In this document: in pieces, positions 33,880 through 41,328 of the stretch
How positions within the stretch are numbered: the first letter of the stretch is position 1
Layout of the letters: the number at the start of each line of letters is the position of its first letter
NCBI GenBank assembly: GCA_029959665.1
Contig: JASCOI010000002.1
Coordinates: forward strand, 35,765 to 99,764
Length of the DNA: 64,000 nucleotides
Source: Microbacteriaceae bacterium PS02333
Lineage (GTDB): Bacteria; Actinomycetota; Actinomycetes; Actinomycetales; Microbacteriaceae
Direction of reading: 5' to 3'
Program-made: the position numbers and the translations under genes
Notes under the pieces: model-generated
Told to the model about the DNA's origin: nothing
Seen by the model: only the letters and a program-made list of their open reading frames with translations
Database searches by the model: none

Positions 33880-35028
33880 TCACTCCCCTTCGAGTGAGCG
33901 GACGAACTCCGCGAATCCGGGGATCGTGAACTGGAGCATTCCGCGGTCGGCTGGCTGGACGAGACCTTTGTCGATCAGGCGCGCACGAGGTGTCGACAGT
34001 TGGTTCGTCGAGGTACCCAGGTTCGATGCGATCGTTGCTCGAGCGACCGGGCCGTCACCGTTCTCGGCCATCGCCACGACCATCCGGCGTTCGAGCGGCG
34101 AGCAGCTCGCCCATCGTGCGCGGAACAGCGCGTCGAGGTCTGCTCGCATCGCGATGCGCCCTCGCTCCACTCCGTCCGCGTCGATCACACCACCGGGATC
34201 AGGCCTACCCGTGGCCGCCCATGCAGCATCCGCGATGAGCTGCACGGCGTACGGGTAACCCTGCGCGATGGCCAACGCCAAGTCGACGGCCCTTGGCGTC
34301 CAGGAGACTCCGAGTGCTCGTGCGGGCCCGACGAGCGCGACTTCCTCGGCCTCCCGCTCGAGAGGACCGAGGGGGCGATACGCGATGCGTTCGCTGAAGG
34401 TCACGATCGACGCGATGACCTCTGGCGCGTTCGGGAGGCCTGCTGCGAAGAGTGCCACTGGCGAGTCTTGCGCCTCGGCTTGCAGGTGTTGCCAGGCGTA
34501 GACCAGGGTTCGGAGGCCGGCGGGGTCGGCGGCCTGGATCTCGTCGACGAGGATCACGATGCCCATCGTGTCCTCAGCAGCGGCACGGATCACTCGTTCG
34601 AACGCGCGAGAACCGTTCGGCTCCGCGGAACGCCCCGGCGCTCGCACCGTGCCGGAGACCTGGGCGATTCCGGGAGCACCGACGGTCATCCGCACGGAGT
34701 CGACTCGATCTCGGATCTTCCGCCGAGTGACGGAACCGAACTCCTCCGTGGCCTTTTCGACCGCATCGCAGATCTGCTCGATGAGGCCTTGCTCCTCGCC
34801 GGCCGTGACCCACACGGTCACCACCCCTCGCGCGCGAGCCCGTCGCTCGTACTCCCGGAGCAGCGAGGTCTTCCCGAAGCCGCGCGGCGCGTGGTCGACA
34901 CGGATCCGACCGACCAGTCGGCGGAGATCGACCAGCACGGACAACCGCTCGTCCACATCAGCGACCTGCGCGGCGCGCCCGGGGACCGCGCGCGCGACCT
35001 CGCCAGGCGTGTACGGACTTGGTTGCAC
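33880..35028 (-). CDS. AAA ATPase with C-terminal winged helix, paralog 2
   Basis: GTG 35028 follows a GGAGGA ribosome site; 382 residues. Same plan as the gene at 29051: both begin with an (N/S)PY(S/T)PG motif. Walker A is APRGFGKT (47-54), Walker B is VILVDEIQ (158-165), then FAAGLPNAPEVI, GYPYAVQLIADAAW, ARWASCSPLERRMVVAMAEN and a C-terminal winged helix ending RLIDKGLVQPADRGMLQFTI and PGFAEFVRS. The copies are clearly homologous but diverged, with the first Walker A Gly changed to Ala here. A perfect 9-bp-arm dyad covers the probable promoter. Function is unknown. Confidence 0.8.
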   Translation of the reverse strand: MQPSPYTPGEVARAVPGRAAQVADVDERLSVLVDLRRLVGRIRVDHAPRGFGKTSLLREYERRARARGVVTVWVTAGEEQGLIEQICDAVEKATEEFGSVTRRKIRDRVDSVRMTVGAPGIAQVSGTVRAPGRSAEPNGSRAFERVIRAAAEDTMGIVILVDEIQAADPAGLRTLVYAWQHLQAEAQDSPVALFAAGLPNAPEVIASIVTFSERIAYRPLGPLEREAEEVALVGPARALGVSWTPRAVDLALAIAQGYPYAVQLIADAAWAATGRPDPGGVIDADGVERGRIAMRADLDALFRARWASCSPLERRMVVAMAENGDGPVARATIASNLGTSTNQLSTPRARLIDKGLVQPADRGMLQFTIPGFAEFVRSLEGE

Positions 35029-35049
35029 GGCGATCCTCCAGATGAAATG

Positions 35050-35073
35050 TTATGAAAGGGCGGTTTCATAACA
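35050..35073. promoter_or_regulatory. Perfect inverted repeat over the promoter of AAA ATPase paralog 2
   Basis: GTTATGAAA (35050-35058), a 6-bp spacer, and TTTCATAAC (35065-35073) are perfect 9-bp complements. On the gene's strand TTGTTA, a 16-bp spacer and TAACAT could be the promoter, so the dyad spans from -35 to -10. Its A/T richness contrasts sharply with the surroundings. The cognate regulator is unknown. Confidence 0.6.
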
Positions 35074-35106
35074 AATCATCGCAGGGACAGCTGACATCAG
35101 CGGGCG

Positions 35107-36195
35107 TCAGCCAGCCCGGTACGCGTCCCAGGCGTCCCGGCACGCGTGCGCGATGCGGTCCACGTGTGCGGCATCCGGCGTGACCCACCCGGTCCCCGGC
35201 GCACGGAGCACCGCGGTGTTCGCCTCCCCGAGCAGGAACTCCCGCTGGAACTCGGCCTGCACCGCGTCGAACGTGGCCCCGTGCACGGCGGCGTCGTTCG
35301 CCAGCTGCGCGAACCGGGCACCGGCGCGGATGATCTCCTGGCTGCCGAGGTAGGGCTGGTTGCACTGCACGGCGTCGTCCGGCACCCCGAACGCCGTCCG
35401 GTGCGCCGCCGCGAGGGCCCGCAGTCGCGCCGGGTCCATCGTCACGGCGTCGTCCCCACGCCTGTTGCCGTTCGCGTCGCCGCGGTTCGAGAGCGCCACC
35501 ACGTCCGGGAGCCGGTCCTTCGGCTCCCGGGGAACGTCGACCGCACCGTCGATCCTCGTGGTGGTGTTCATCGTGTCGTGGAAGGAGAGCGTGGTGAACG
35601 TGCCACCGTCGACCATCGTCCGCGTCACGAAGCGCTCGATGAGGTCGTCGCGGGTCCGTTCGTACACGCCGAGCCCTCGGTCGGCGACGTCCTCGAACGC
35701 CGTGGCCAGCTCCAGGAGCGCCGCGTCGGAGGTCGGCGGTTCGATGAGCGGGAAGAACGAGAACGTCACCGGGCGGATCGCGTCGACCCCGCCGAGGTCC
35801 ACGCGGTTCCCGCGGCCGGCCGTGCGGACGCGGTCGAACGCCTCGCGCAGGTCGTCGACGAGGCTCGCCGGGCGTGCACGGTTGGGGTCGCGCACCATGC
35901 GGGGATGCGGGTTCTCGACGACGACCACGCGGGGGTCGATCTCGGCCCACCGCCGCACGACGGCACTCGTCGACACGTCGGTGTAGTCGTACTGCAGCCG
36001 CCGGGTGAACTCCGGCGCGAGGAACCGATCGAGCTCCTCCGGGATCGCCGCACCGGCGTGCGGTGCGCTGACGAGGACGTCGGCCTCGGCGATCGCCTGG
36101 TCGAGGGAACGCTCGCCCTTCCCGGCCCACCAGGTGACGTCGTCGGCCGTGAACGTGGTGCCGGCGGGGATGAGGTCGCGACTCGCTTCGTCCAT
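35107..36195 (-). CDS. N-formylglutamate amidohydrolase-like protein
   Basis: ATG 36195 gives 362 residues. VLVSAPHAGAAIPEELDRFL near the N-terminus is the family's metal-binding start (SxPHxG). VVVVENPHPRMVRDPNRARP and LSFHDTMNTTTRIDG carry further conserved residues, and ANGNRRGDDAVTMDPARLRA follows. The fold is the FGase (PF05013) group, zinc enzymes that hydrolyse N-formylglutamate or related N-acyl amino acids. It is somewhat longer than the histidine-degradation enzyme HutG2 (about 270 residues) and no other hut gene is nearby, so the substrate may differ. Confidence 0.8.
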   Translation of the reverse strand: MDEASRDLIPAGTTFTADDVTWWAGKGERSLDQAIAEADVLVSAPHAGAAIPEELDRFLAPEFTRRLQYDYTDVSTSAVVRRWAEIDPRVVVVENPHPRMVRDPNRARPASLVDDLREAFDRVRTAGRGNRVDLGGVDAIRPVTFSFFPLIEPPTSDAALLELATAFEDVADRGLGVYERTRDDLIERFVTRTMVDGGTFTTLSFHDTMNTTTRIDGAVDVPREPKDRLPDVVALSNRGDANGNRRGDDAVTMDPARLRALAAAHRTAFGVPDDAVQCNQPYLGSQEIIRAGARFAQLANDAAVHGATFDAVQAEFQREFLLGEANTAVLRAPGTGWVTPDAAHVDRIAHACRDAWDAYRAG

Positions 36196-36327
36196 GGACC
36201 GAACGTATCCGCTGCACGCGACCGGGGAACGGACGCGACTCCGGTTGCGGGAACGCGCAGCGATCCGGACAACAGGACACCGTTCGACCAGGCTGGACAC
36301 ATCACTCGACGCCGAGCAGGAGACCCC

Positions 36328-37848
36328 GTGCGCCATCCCCAGATCGTCACCGCTGCACTGGCGGTCAGCCTCGTGGCCGCCGTCGTCGGCGTCCCCGCCG
36401 CACCCGCTTCCGCAGCACCGGAGCTGCCGGACGCGACCATCACCATCGGGAACAACCAGCCGACGGGCGACGGACGCGCCATCGCTCCCGTGTCCGGCGA
36501 CGGCCCGGACATCGTCAGCGACGCCCGGCTCCAGCGAGTCGAGGCAGGCACGGACGGCACCACCGTCGTCATCACGCCGCCGGAGGGTCAGGACCTGCAC
36601 GTCGGGCACTACGAATCGGCGCCGAACGACAACAGGGATCCTGCCCAGGTGGTGATCACCCGTGGGAGCACCCACTGGACGACCCTCGGCGTCTTCGACG
36701 TGCTCGACATCGCCGCGAACCCCGACGGCACGCTGACCCGGTTGGACGTCGTCTTCCAGACGGACTACCCGGACGCGAGTCGCACGTACTTCGGCGAGGT
36801 CCGGCTCGGGCAGTCGGGTCCGGACCTCCGGCCGTCCGCCACCAACCTGACGTTCCCGCAGGTGCCGGTCCGCAACACGCGGGTGTGGGCGCAGGAGTCG
36901 TTCCACAACACCTCGGACGCCCCGATGCCCATCGGCGCGGTGGGACTGTCGGGGTGGGCCCCGACCGATTGGGCGATCGCGGACGACACCTGCAGCGGCA
37001 CGACGTTGGCGCCGGATGCGACGTGCACGCTGCGCGTCGGTTTCTCCCCCCTGGGCGCCGGGCCGCGGACCGCGGTGCTCTCCGTCCCGAGCGGCGCGAC
37101 GACCGTGACGACTGCGCTCGCGGGGACGGCCCCGCTCGGGACCACCCGCATCACGTCGACGGGGACGGACTCGATCCACCGCGGCAAGACGTTCACCGAC
37201 GACGAGGCCGACGGTCACACGCGCGTCGCGCAGCAGTACTCCAGAGCGGGCACCTGGTGGTTCACGACGGCGGACGTGGCGTCGGGCGACTTCGGTGTGC
37301 ACCAGGTCGGGCTCTCCGTTCCAGGTGACTCGATCACACTCGGCAAGCACTCGCTGACGGACTTCGGCGACCACCAGCGCTACGGCATGGTCTTGTCGGC
37401 CAACGCGTACGGATGCGGGAGCACCAGCGGCACCGAGAACGTGCTCGACGTGGCTCGGCGCCCCGACGGCACCCTGCTCCGGGCGCACATCCGGTTCACC
37501 ACCGCCTGCGGCGACGGCTCGGGTCGGGCGACCGCCGAGATCCAGTGGCGGGATCGCGCGGACGTGACGGCGCCCGCCCGCCCGCAGACGCTCGTGGTCG
37601 ACGCCGCGTCGCGCAGTGCGACCTGGACGCGATCAGCGACGTCCGACGCGCGGACGACGGTCGTACGCCTCGTCGCGGGTGACGGCTCGGGAGCGACCGT
37701 CACCTCGGGCGTCGCCGTCGCCATGGCCGCAACCGGTACCGCTCCGCTGCCGGCGCTCGTCGCCGGTCAGCAGTACACGCTGATGGCCTGGCCCGTCGAC
37801 CGGACCGGCAACGTCGGGACCCCGAGGACGGTCGCGGTCCACGGCTGA
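36328..37848 (+). CDS. Secreted multi-domain beta-sandwich protein of unknown function
   Basis: GTG 36328 follows a GCAGGAGA ribosome site and starts a Sec signal peptide (IVTAALAVSLVAAVVGVPAA, cleavage near PASAAPEL); 506 residues. Residues about 170-265 look like an immunoglobulin-like choice-of-anchor domain: LTFPQVPVRNTRVWAQESFH, then TCTLRVGFSPLGAGPRTAVL, the pattern of bacterial ASPM/SPD-2/Hydin-type repeats. The C-terminal 90 residues resemble a fibronectin type III module (APARPQTLVVDAASRSATWT). Two copies of a NPDGTLTRLD/RPDGTLLRAHI element suggest an internal duplication. No enzyme motif or sortase signal is seen. It probably works outside the cell. Confidence 0.75.
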   Translation: MRHPQIVTAALAVSLVAAVVGVPAAPASAAPELPDATITIGNNQPTGDGRAIAPVSGDGPDIVSDARLQRVEAGTDGTTVVITPPEGQDLHVGHYESAPNDNRDPAQVVITRGSTHWTTLGVFDVLDIAANPDGTLTRLDVVFQTDYPDASRTYFGEVRLGQSGPDLRPSATNLTFPQVPVRNTRVWAQESFHNTSDAPMPIGAVGLSGWAPTDWAIADDTCSGTTLAPDATCTLRVGFSPLGAGPRTAVLSVPSGATTVTTALAGTAPLGTTRITSTGTDSIHRGKTFTDDEADGHTRVAQQYSRAGTWWFTTADVASGDFGVHQVGLSVPGDSITLGKHSLTDFGDHQRYGMVLSANAYGCGSTSGTENVLDVARRPDGTLLRAHIRFTTACGDGSGRATAEIQWRDRADVTAPARPQTLVVDAASRSATWTRSATSDARTTVVRLVAGDGSGATVTSGVAVAMAATGTAPLPALVAGQQYTLMAWPVDRTGNVGTPRTVAVHG

Positions 37849-37860
37849 CCCGTGGACTGC

Positions 37861-37904
37861 CGGACTGGAGGCTCATGGCGACGCCGCCACGAGCCTCCAG
37901 TCCG
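37861..37904. repeat. GGAGGCTC-type intergenic palindromic repeat, copy 3
   Basis: CGGACTGGAGGCTC (37861-37874) and GAGCCTCCAGTCCG (37891-37904) are perfect 14-bp arms around a 16-bp centre that can itself pair (TGGCG/CGCCA). It lies exactly between the convergent secreted-protein and MFS genes and probably doubles as terminator. Confidence 0.9.
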
Positions 37905-39128
37905 TCAGGTGGTCGCGTCCCGACGCGACAGCACCAGGTTCACGACGGCGGCCAGGACCACGAGGGCGGCGGACAGCGCCGGGAAGAGCATCGCGGTCTC
38001 GGTGCCGGATCGTTCCGCGACCTCGCCGACGACCGCCGAGGTGAGCGACTGGCCGACGATCACGGCGGAGCCGAGGATCGTCATCGTGGTCGCCGAGCGC
38101 CCGACGGGTGACCGGTCCGAGCCGAGGCTGTACTGCGCGACCAGCGTCGGGCCGATGCCGACGCCCATGATCGCGAGGACGATCCCGACCGCGAGCACCG
38201 AGTCCGCGGAGGCGAACGCGACGGCCCCACCGAGGAGCACCACACCGAAGACGAGCCACCGCCAGCCGATGCCGAACGCCTTCGGGAACGCCGCCGAGCC
38301 GAGCGCGAGTCCCGCGGAACCGATCCCCATCAGGCCGTAGAGGAGCCCGGCCTGCGAGGACTCGCCGTGGACCTCCATGAACGCGGTCAGCGAGGTCAGG
38401 GTCGAGCCGAAGAAGAAGCCGATGCCGAGGATCCCGGCGACCACGACGACCAGCCGCGGGCGCAGCAGCTCCCGAGCCGGTGCCTGGGCGACCACCGCGT
38501 GCTGCCCGGCGGCGAGCTTGCCGGTCGGGTGCAGTGCGAACGCCGTCACGAACACGAACGTCAGCGCGGACGCACCCGCGACGGCCACCCACGGAGCGAT
38601 CGCGCTCGCGAGCAGCCCGACCAGGAACGGACCGATGATGAACACGGTCTCGTCGGCGGCGGACTCGTACGCCATCGTGCCGCTGAGCACCCGCTCGCGG
38701 CGGTCCCCCGACATGCGCTGCCGGATGATCTCGACGAGCCGCGTGCGGGACATCGGGGCGACCTGGGGTGCCGTCGCGCCGATCAGGAACGACATCGCCA
38801 GCACGGCGAGGTCCGGAGCGGCACTCTGCACGACGAACGGCAGGACGCCGAGCAGCACGCCGTTCGCCAGGCCGACGGGGACCAGCACCTTCCGCTGGCC
38901 GAGCCGGTCGGCCGCTGCACCCACCATGGGGCCGAAGACCGCCGAGCCGATGCCGACGAACGCGGAGTTGATGCCACCGAGGGCGACGGAGTCACGGGAG
39001 GCGACGACGAGGGTCAGGACGCCGACGACCATCATCGCGAAGGGGAGCCGGGCGATGAACGCGATCGGGAAGTAGGACCGTCCGGCGTGGGCGATCAGTG
39101 ATGCGTCGGAAGAACGCGGTTGGAGCAT
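37905..39128 (-). CDS. MFS transporter
   Basis: A frame is open from 39218; I favour ATG 39128 (407 residues), which removes a hydrophilic extension and has GAGAAGG upstream. Twelve membrane helices are predicted. AAADRLGQRKVLVPVGLANG is the conserved loop 2-3 motif, and SRTRLVEIIRQRM is the cytoplasmic segment before helix 5. IIGPFLVGLLASAIAPWVAV resembles helix 5 of proton-driven exporters. This fits drug or metabolite efflux proteins of the YfcJ/AraJ type. It is divergent from the MBL-fold gene, with a CTCAAC/GTTGAG dyad between. Substrate unknown. Confidence 0.85.
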   Translation of the reverse strand: MLQPRSSDASLIAHAGRSYFPIAFIARLPFAMMVVGVLTLVVASRDSVALGGINSAFVGIGSAVFGPMVGAAADRLGQRKVLVPVGLANGVLLGVLPFVVQSAAPDLAVLAMSFLIGATAPQVAPMSRTRLVEIIRQRMSGDRRERVLSGTMAYESAADETVFIIGPFLVGLLASAIAPWVAVAGASALTFVFVTAFALHPTGKLAAGQHAVVAQAPARELLRPRLVVVVAGILGIGFFFGSTLTSLTAFMEVHGESSQAGLLYGLMGIGSAGLALGSAAFPKAFGIGWRWLVFGVVLLGGAVAFASADSVLAVGIVLAIMGVGIGPTLVAQYSLGSDRSPVGRSATTMTILGSAVIVGQSLTSAVVGEVAERSGTETAMLFPALSAALVVLAAVVNLVLSRRDATT

Positions 39129-39251
39129 GTCGAGGTGTGCCTTCTCGGCCCGCGTCTGTCCGGCGGACCCATCGGGTGCCGCCGTTGTCCGTCGAGGTGC
39201 GACGGCCGGTAGATACACACTGCGTTCCTCGATGGTACCAGCGGGCTTGAT

Positions 39252-39267
39252 CTCAACATTGGTTGAG
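39252..39267. promoter_or_regulatory. Dyad between MFS transporter and MBL-fold genes
   Basis: CTCAAC (39252-39257), 4-bp spacer ATTG, and GTTGAG (39262-39267) form a perfect inverted repeat in the divergent intergenic region, 18 bp upstream of the MBL-fold start. No regulator gene is adjacent. Confidence 0.45.
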
Positions 39268-39284
39268 GTCGTTCACTGGGTGCC

Positions 39285-40100
39285 ATGACCATCTGGACCT
39301 GCGCCACGTGCGCCATCGAGCACGCCGACACCGACCAACCACCAGCCCGCTGCGAGATCTGCTCGGACGAACGACAGTTCGTGCCGGCGAGCGGACAGGC
39401 CTGGACGACACGGGACTCCCTCGCCGAGGAGGGCCTCCGGATCGTCGTCACCGAGATCGAACCGGGCCTGCACGCGATCACGACCGAGCCCGCACTCGGC
39501 ATCAACCAGCGGGGACTCCTCGTGCAGACCGAGGGCGGGAACCTGCTGTTCGAGCCGCCGGGGTTCATCGACGAGGCCGGCGTCGCTGCCGTGCGTGCCC
39601 TCGGCGGCGTCGCGGTGATCGCCTCGAGCCACCCGCACCTGACCGGGTCGTCGATCCAGTGGAGCCACGCGTTCGACCGGGCTCCTGTCCTGGTCAACGC
39701 GAAGGACGAACACTGGATCCGCCGCCCGGATCCGGTGATCGCGCTGTGGCGGGACCGGGTCGAGCTGCTGCCGGGGCTCGTCATGGTCGAGGCCGGCGGG
39801 CACTTCGCGGGGAGCGGCGTCGTGCACTGGGCGGCCGGTGCCGACGGACGCGGCGTGCTGCTCACGGGCGACACGATCGCGGTCGGCGGCGACAGGAAGT
39901 CGGCGAACGTGATGCGGAGTTTCGTGAACAACATCCCGCTGCCCGAGCGCGCGGTGCGTCGGGTGCAGGACGTGGCGCGGGGGTTCGCGTTCGATCGGCT
40001 CTACAGCGCGTTCGGGGAGCTCCCCGCCGACGCATCGGAGATCGTCGAGTCGTCGCTCGACCGGTACGTCGGCTGGCTCCGGGGCGACTTCCCCGAGTGA
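39285..40100 (+). CDS. MBL-fold protein with N-terminal zinc ribbon
   Basis: A 271-residue protein. The N-terminus holds a rubredoxin-like knuckle, Cys6-x2-Cys9 and Cys23-x2-Cys26 (WTCATCAIEH, RCEICSDERQ). The metallo-beta-lactamase-like region includes GINQRGLLVQTEGGNLLFEP, IASSHPHLTGSSIQWSHAF with His116 and His118, VMVEAGGHFAGSGVVHW and VLLTGDTIAVGG. The canonical HxHxDH is reduced to HPHLTG, so the second metal site is probably absent or changed. Similar proteins exist in other bacteria and fungi, with no established reaction that I can name. It is convergent with the SfnB-like gene, 16 bp apart. Confidence 0.8.
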   Translation: MTIWTCATCAIEHADTDQPPARCEICSDERQFVPASGQAWTTRDSLAEEGLRIVVTEIEPGLHAITTEPALGINQRGLLVQTEGGNLLFEPPGFIDEAGVAAVRALGGVAVIASSHPHLTGSSIQWSHAFDRAPVLVNAKDEHWIRRPDPVIALWRDRVELLPGLVMVEAGGHFAGSGVVHWAAGADGRGVLLTGDTIAVGGDRKSANVMRSFVNNIPLPERAVRRVQDVARGFAFDRLYSAFGELPADASEIVESSLDRYVGWLRGDFPE

Positions 40101-40116
40101 CGTCCGACCTCGTCGG

Positions 40117-41328
40117 TCAGCGGGTCTCGCCCGTGGCCCAGAAGTAGGTCAGGGGCGCGCCGTTCACCAGGTGGTCGCCGATCACCCGCTGCTGGAACAC
40201 GACCGGGTTGTGCGACGACAGGGTCCGAGCGTTCCGCCAGTGCCGGTCGAGTGCTCGGTCCCGATCGGTCGCGCTCGCACCGCCGACCTCGAACAGCGTC
40301 GTCGTCGCACGCAGGACGACCTCGACGACGGTCCCCTGCACGGCGATCGTCCGGAGCTCGGCGGCGTCGACGAGCGCGTCGAGGTCCGTGCCCGGCTCGC
40401 CGTCCACGATCGCGTCGTGCGCCGAGTCGATGGCCGCTGCGGCGTTCAGCACGAGGGCCTCTGCGGCGACGGCGTCCGATGCGATGCGTCCGACGACGGA
40501 CTGCACGAGCGGGTCGGACGCCGCGGTCCGGCCGACCCCGTGCTGGTAGTGCCGGGTCCGGGAGCGCACGAACGCCGCAGCGTCGCGGGCCGCCGCGGCG
40601 CCGACCCCCGCGAGCGAGGCGAGCAGCACGGTCTGCAGGAACGCCGGCAGCACGGTACGTCGCTCGGCACGCTCGGGTCGGAGCTGCCAGAGCTCGACCC
40701 GCACGCCGTCGAACGTCGTGGTGCCGCTGCCGGTCAGGCGCTGCCCGAAGCCGTTCCAGTCGTCGTGGACCTCGACGTCCGGGTCGTCCACCCGCACGGT
40801 GACCCCGACGGTGTGGCCGTCCGGCGTCTGCGCGGTGACGGTGGTCCAGTCCGCGAAGATCGTGCCGGTGCTGTAGTGCTTCTGGCCGTGCAGACGCCAC
40901 CCGTCGCCGTCCGGGACGATGTGCGTCGACAGGGAACCGACGGCCGCGGTGGAGCGTTCGTGACTGGCGTTGCCGAACACCTCGCCGGCGGCGATCCGCG
41001 TGAACCACTCGTCGCGGCGGACGACGTCCGGATCGAGCAGCAGCTCCTCGACGAAGGCGAAGTGCGCCCTGAGCAGCTGCGGGATGTTCGAGTCTGCCTC
41101 GGCGAGCCGGATGAGCAGGGTGAACAGGTCCGATGCGGAGGCACCCGCACCGCCCGCGGCGACCGGGACGGTGACGGCCGTGAACCCCGCGTCCGCGAGC
41201 CACCTGACCTGCTCGTGCGGCAGCGTGCGGTGCTGCTCGCGGTCCACGGCGCCGTCCGCGATCCGGGCGAACACCGGAGCGAAGCGCTCCAGCAGCGAGG
41301 TCCGGGTGGGGAGTGTGGTGATGGTCAT
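40117..41328 (-). CDS. Acyl-CoA dehydrogenase-fold flavin oxidoreductase (SfnB/DszC-like)
   Basis: ATG 41328 overlaps the upstream ABC ATPase stop (ATGA), giving 403 residues. The fold is that of acyl-CoA dehydrogenases: VPVAAGGAGASASDLFTLLI, HFAFVEELLLDP, FGNASHERST, DGWRLHGQKHYSTGTIFADW and a C-terminal VGGASATDRDRALDRHWRNA. The catalytic Glu of true acyl-CoA dehydrogenases is not evident. The RHWRNARTLSSHNPV-type ending is typical of SfnB/DszC-like monooxygenases acting on organosulfur or other xenobiotic compounds using reduced flavin. Its position as last gene of a peptide-type ABC import operon suggests oxidation of the imported compound, perhaps as a sulfur source. Confidence 0.85.
   Translation of the reverse strand: MTITTLPTRTSLLERFAPVFARIADGAVDREQHRTLPHEQVRWLADAGFTAVTVPVAAGGAGASASDLFTLLIRLAEADSNIPQLLRAHFAFVEELLLDPDVVRRDEWFTRIAAGEVFGNASHERSTAAVGSLSTHIVPDGDGWRLHGQKHYSTGTIFADWTTVTAQTPDGHTVGVTVRVDDPDVEVHDDWNGFGQRLTGSGTTTFDGVRVELWQLRPERAERRTVLPAFLQTVLLASLAGVGAAAARDAAAFVRSRTRHYQHGVGRTAASDPLVQSVVGRIASDAVAAEALVLNAAAAIDSAHDAIVDGEPGTDLDALVDAAELRTIAVQGTVVEVVLRATTTLFEVGGASATDRDRALDRHWRNARTLSSHNPVVFQQRVIGDHLVNGAPLTYFWATGETR

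Noticed and set aside
29051..35028. Prophage or integrative element containing the two AAA ATPases
   Set aside because: There is no integrase, transposase, attachment-site repeat or phage structural gene around them, and the genes between are ordinary chromosomal types.
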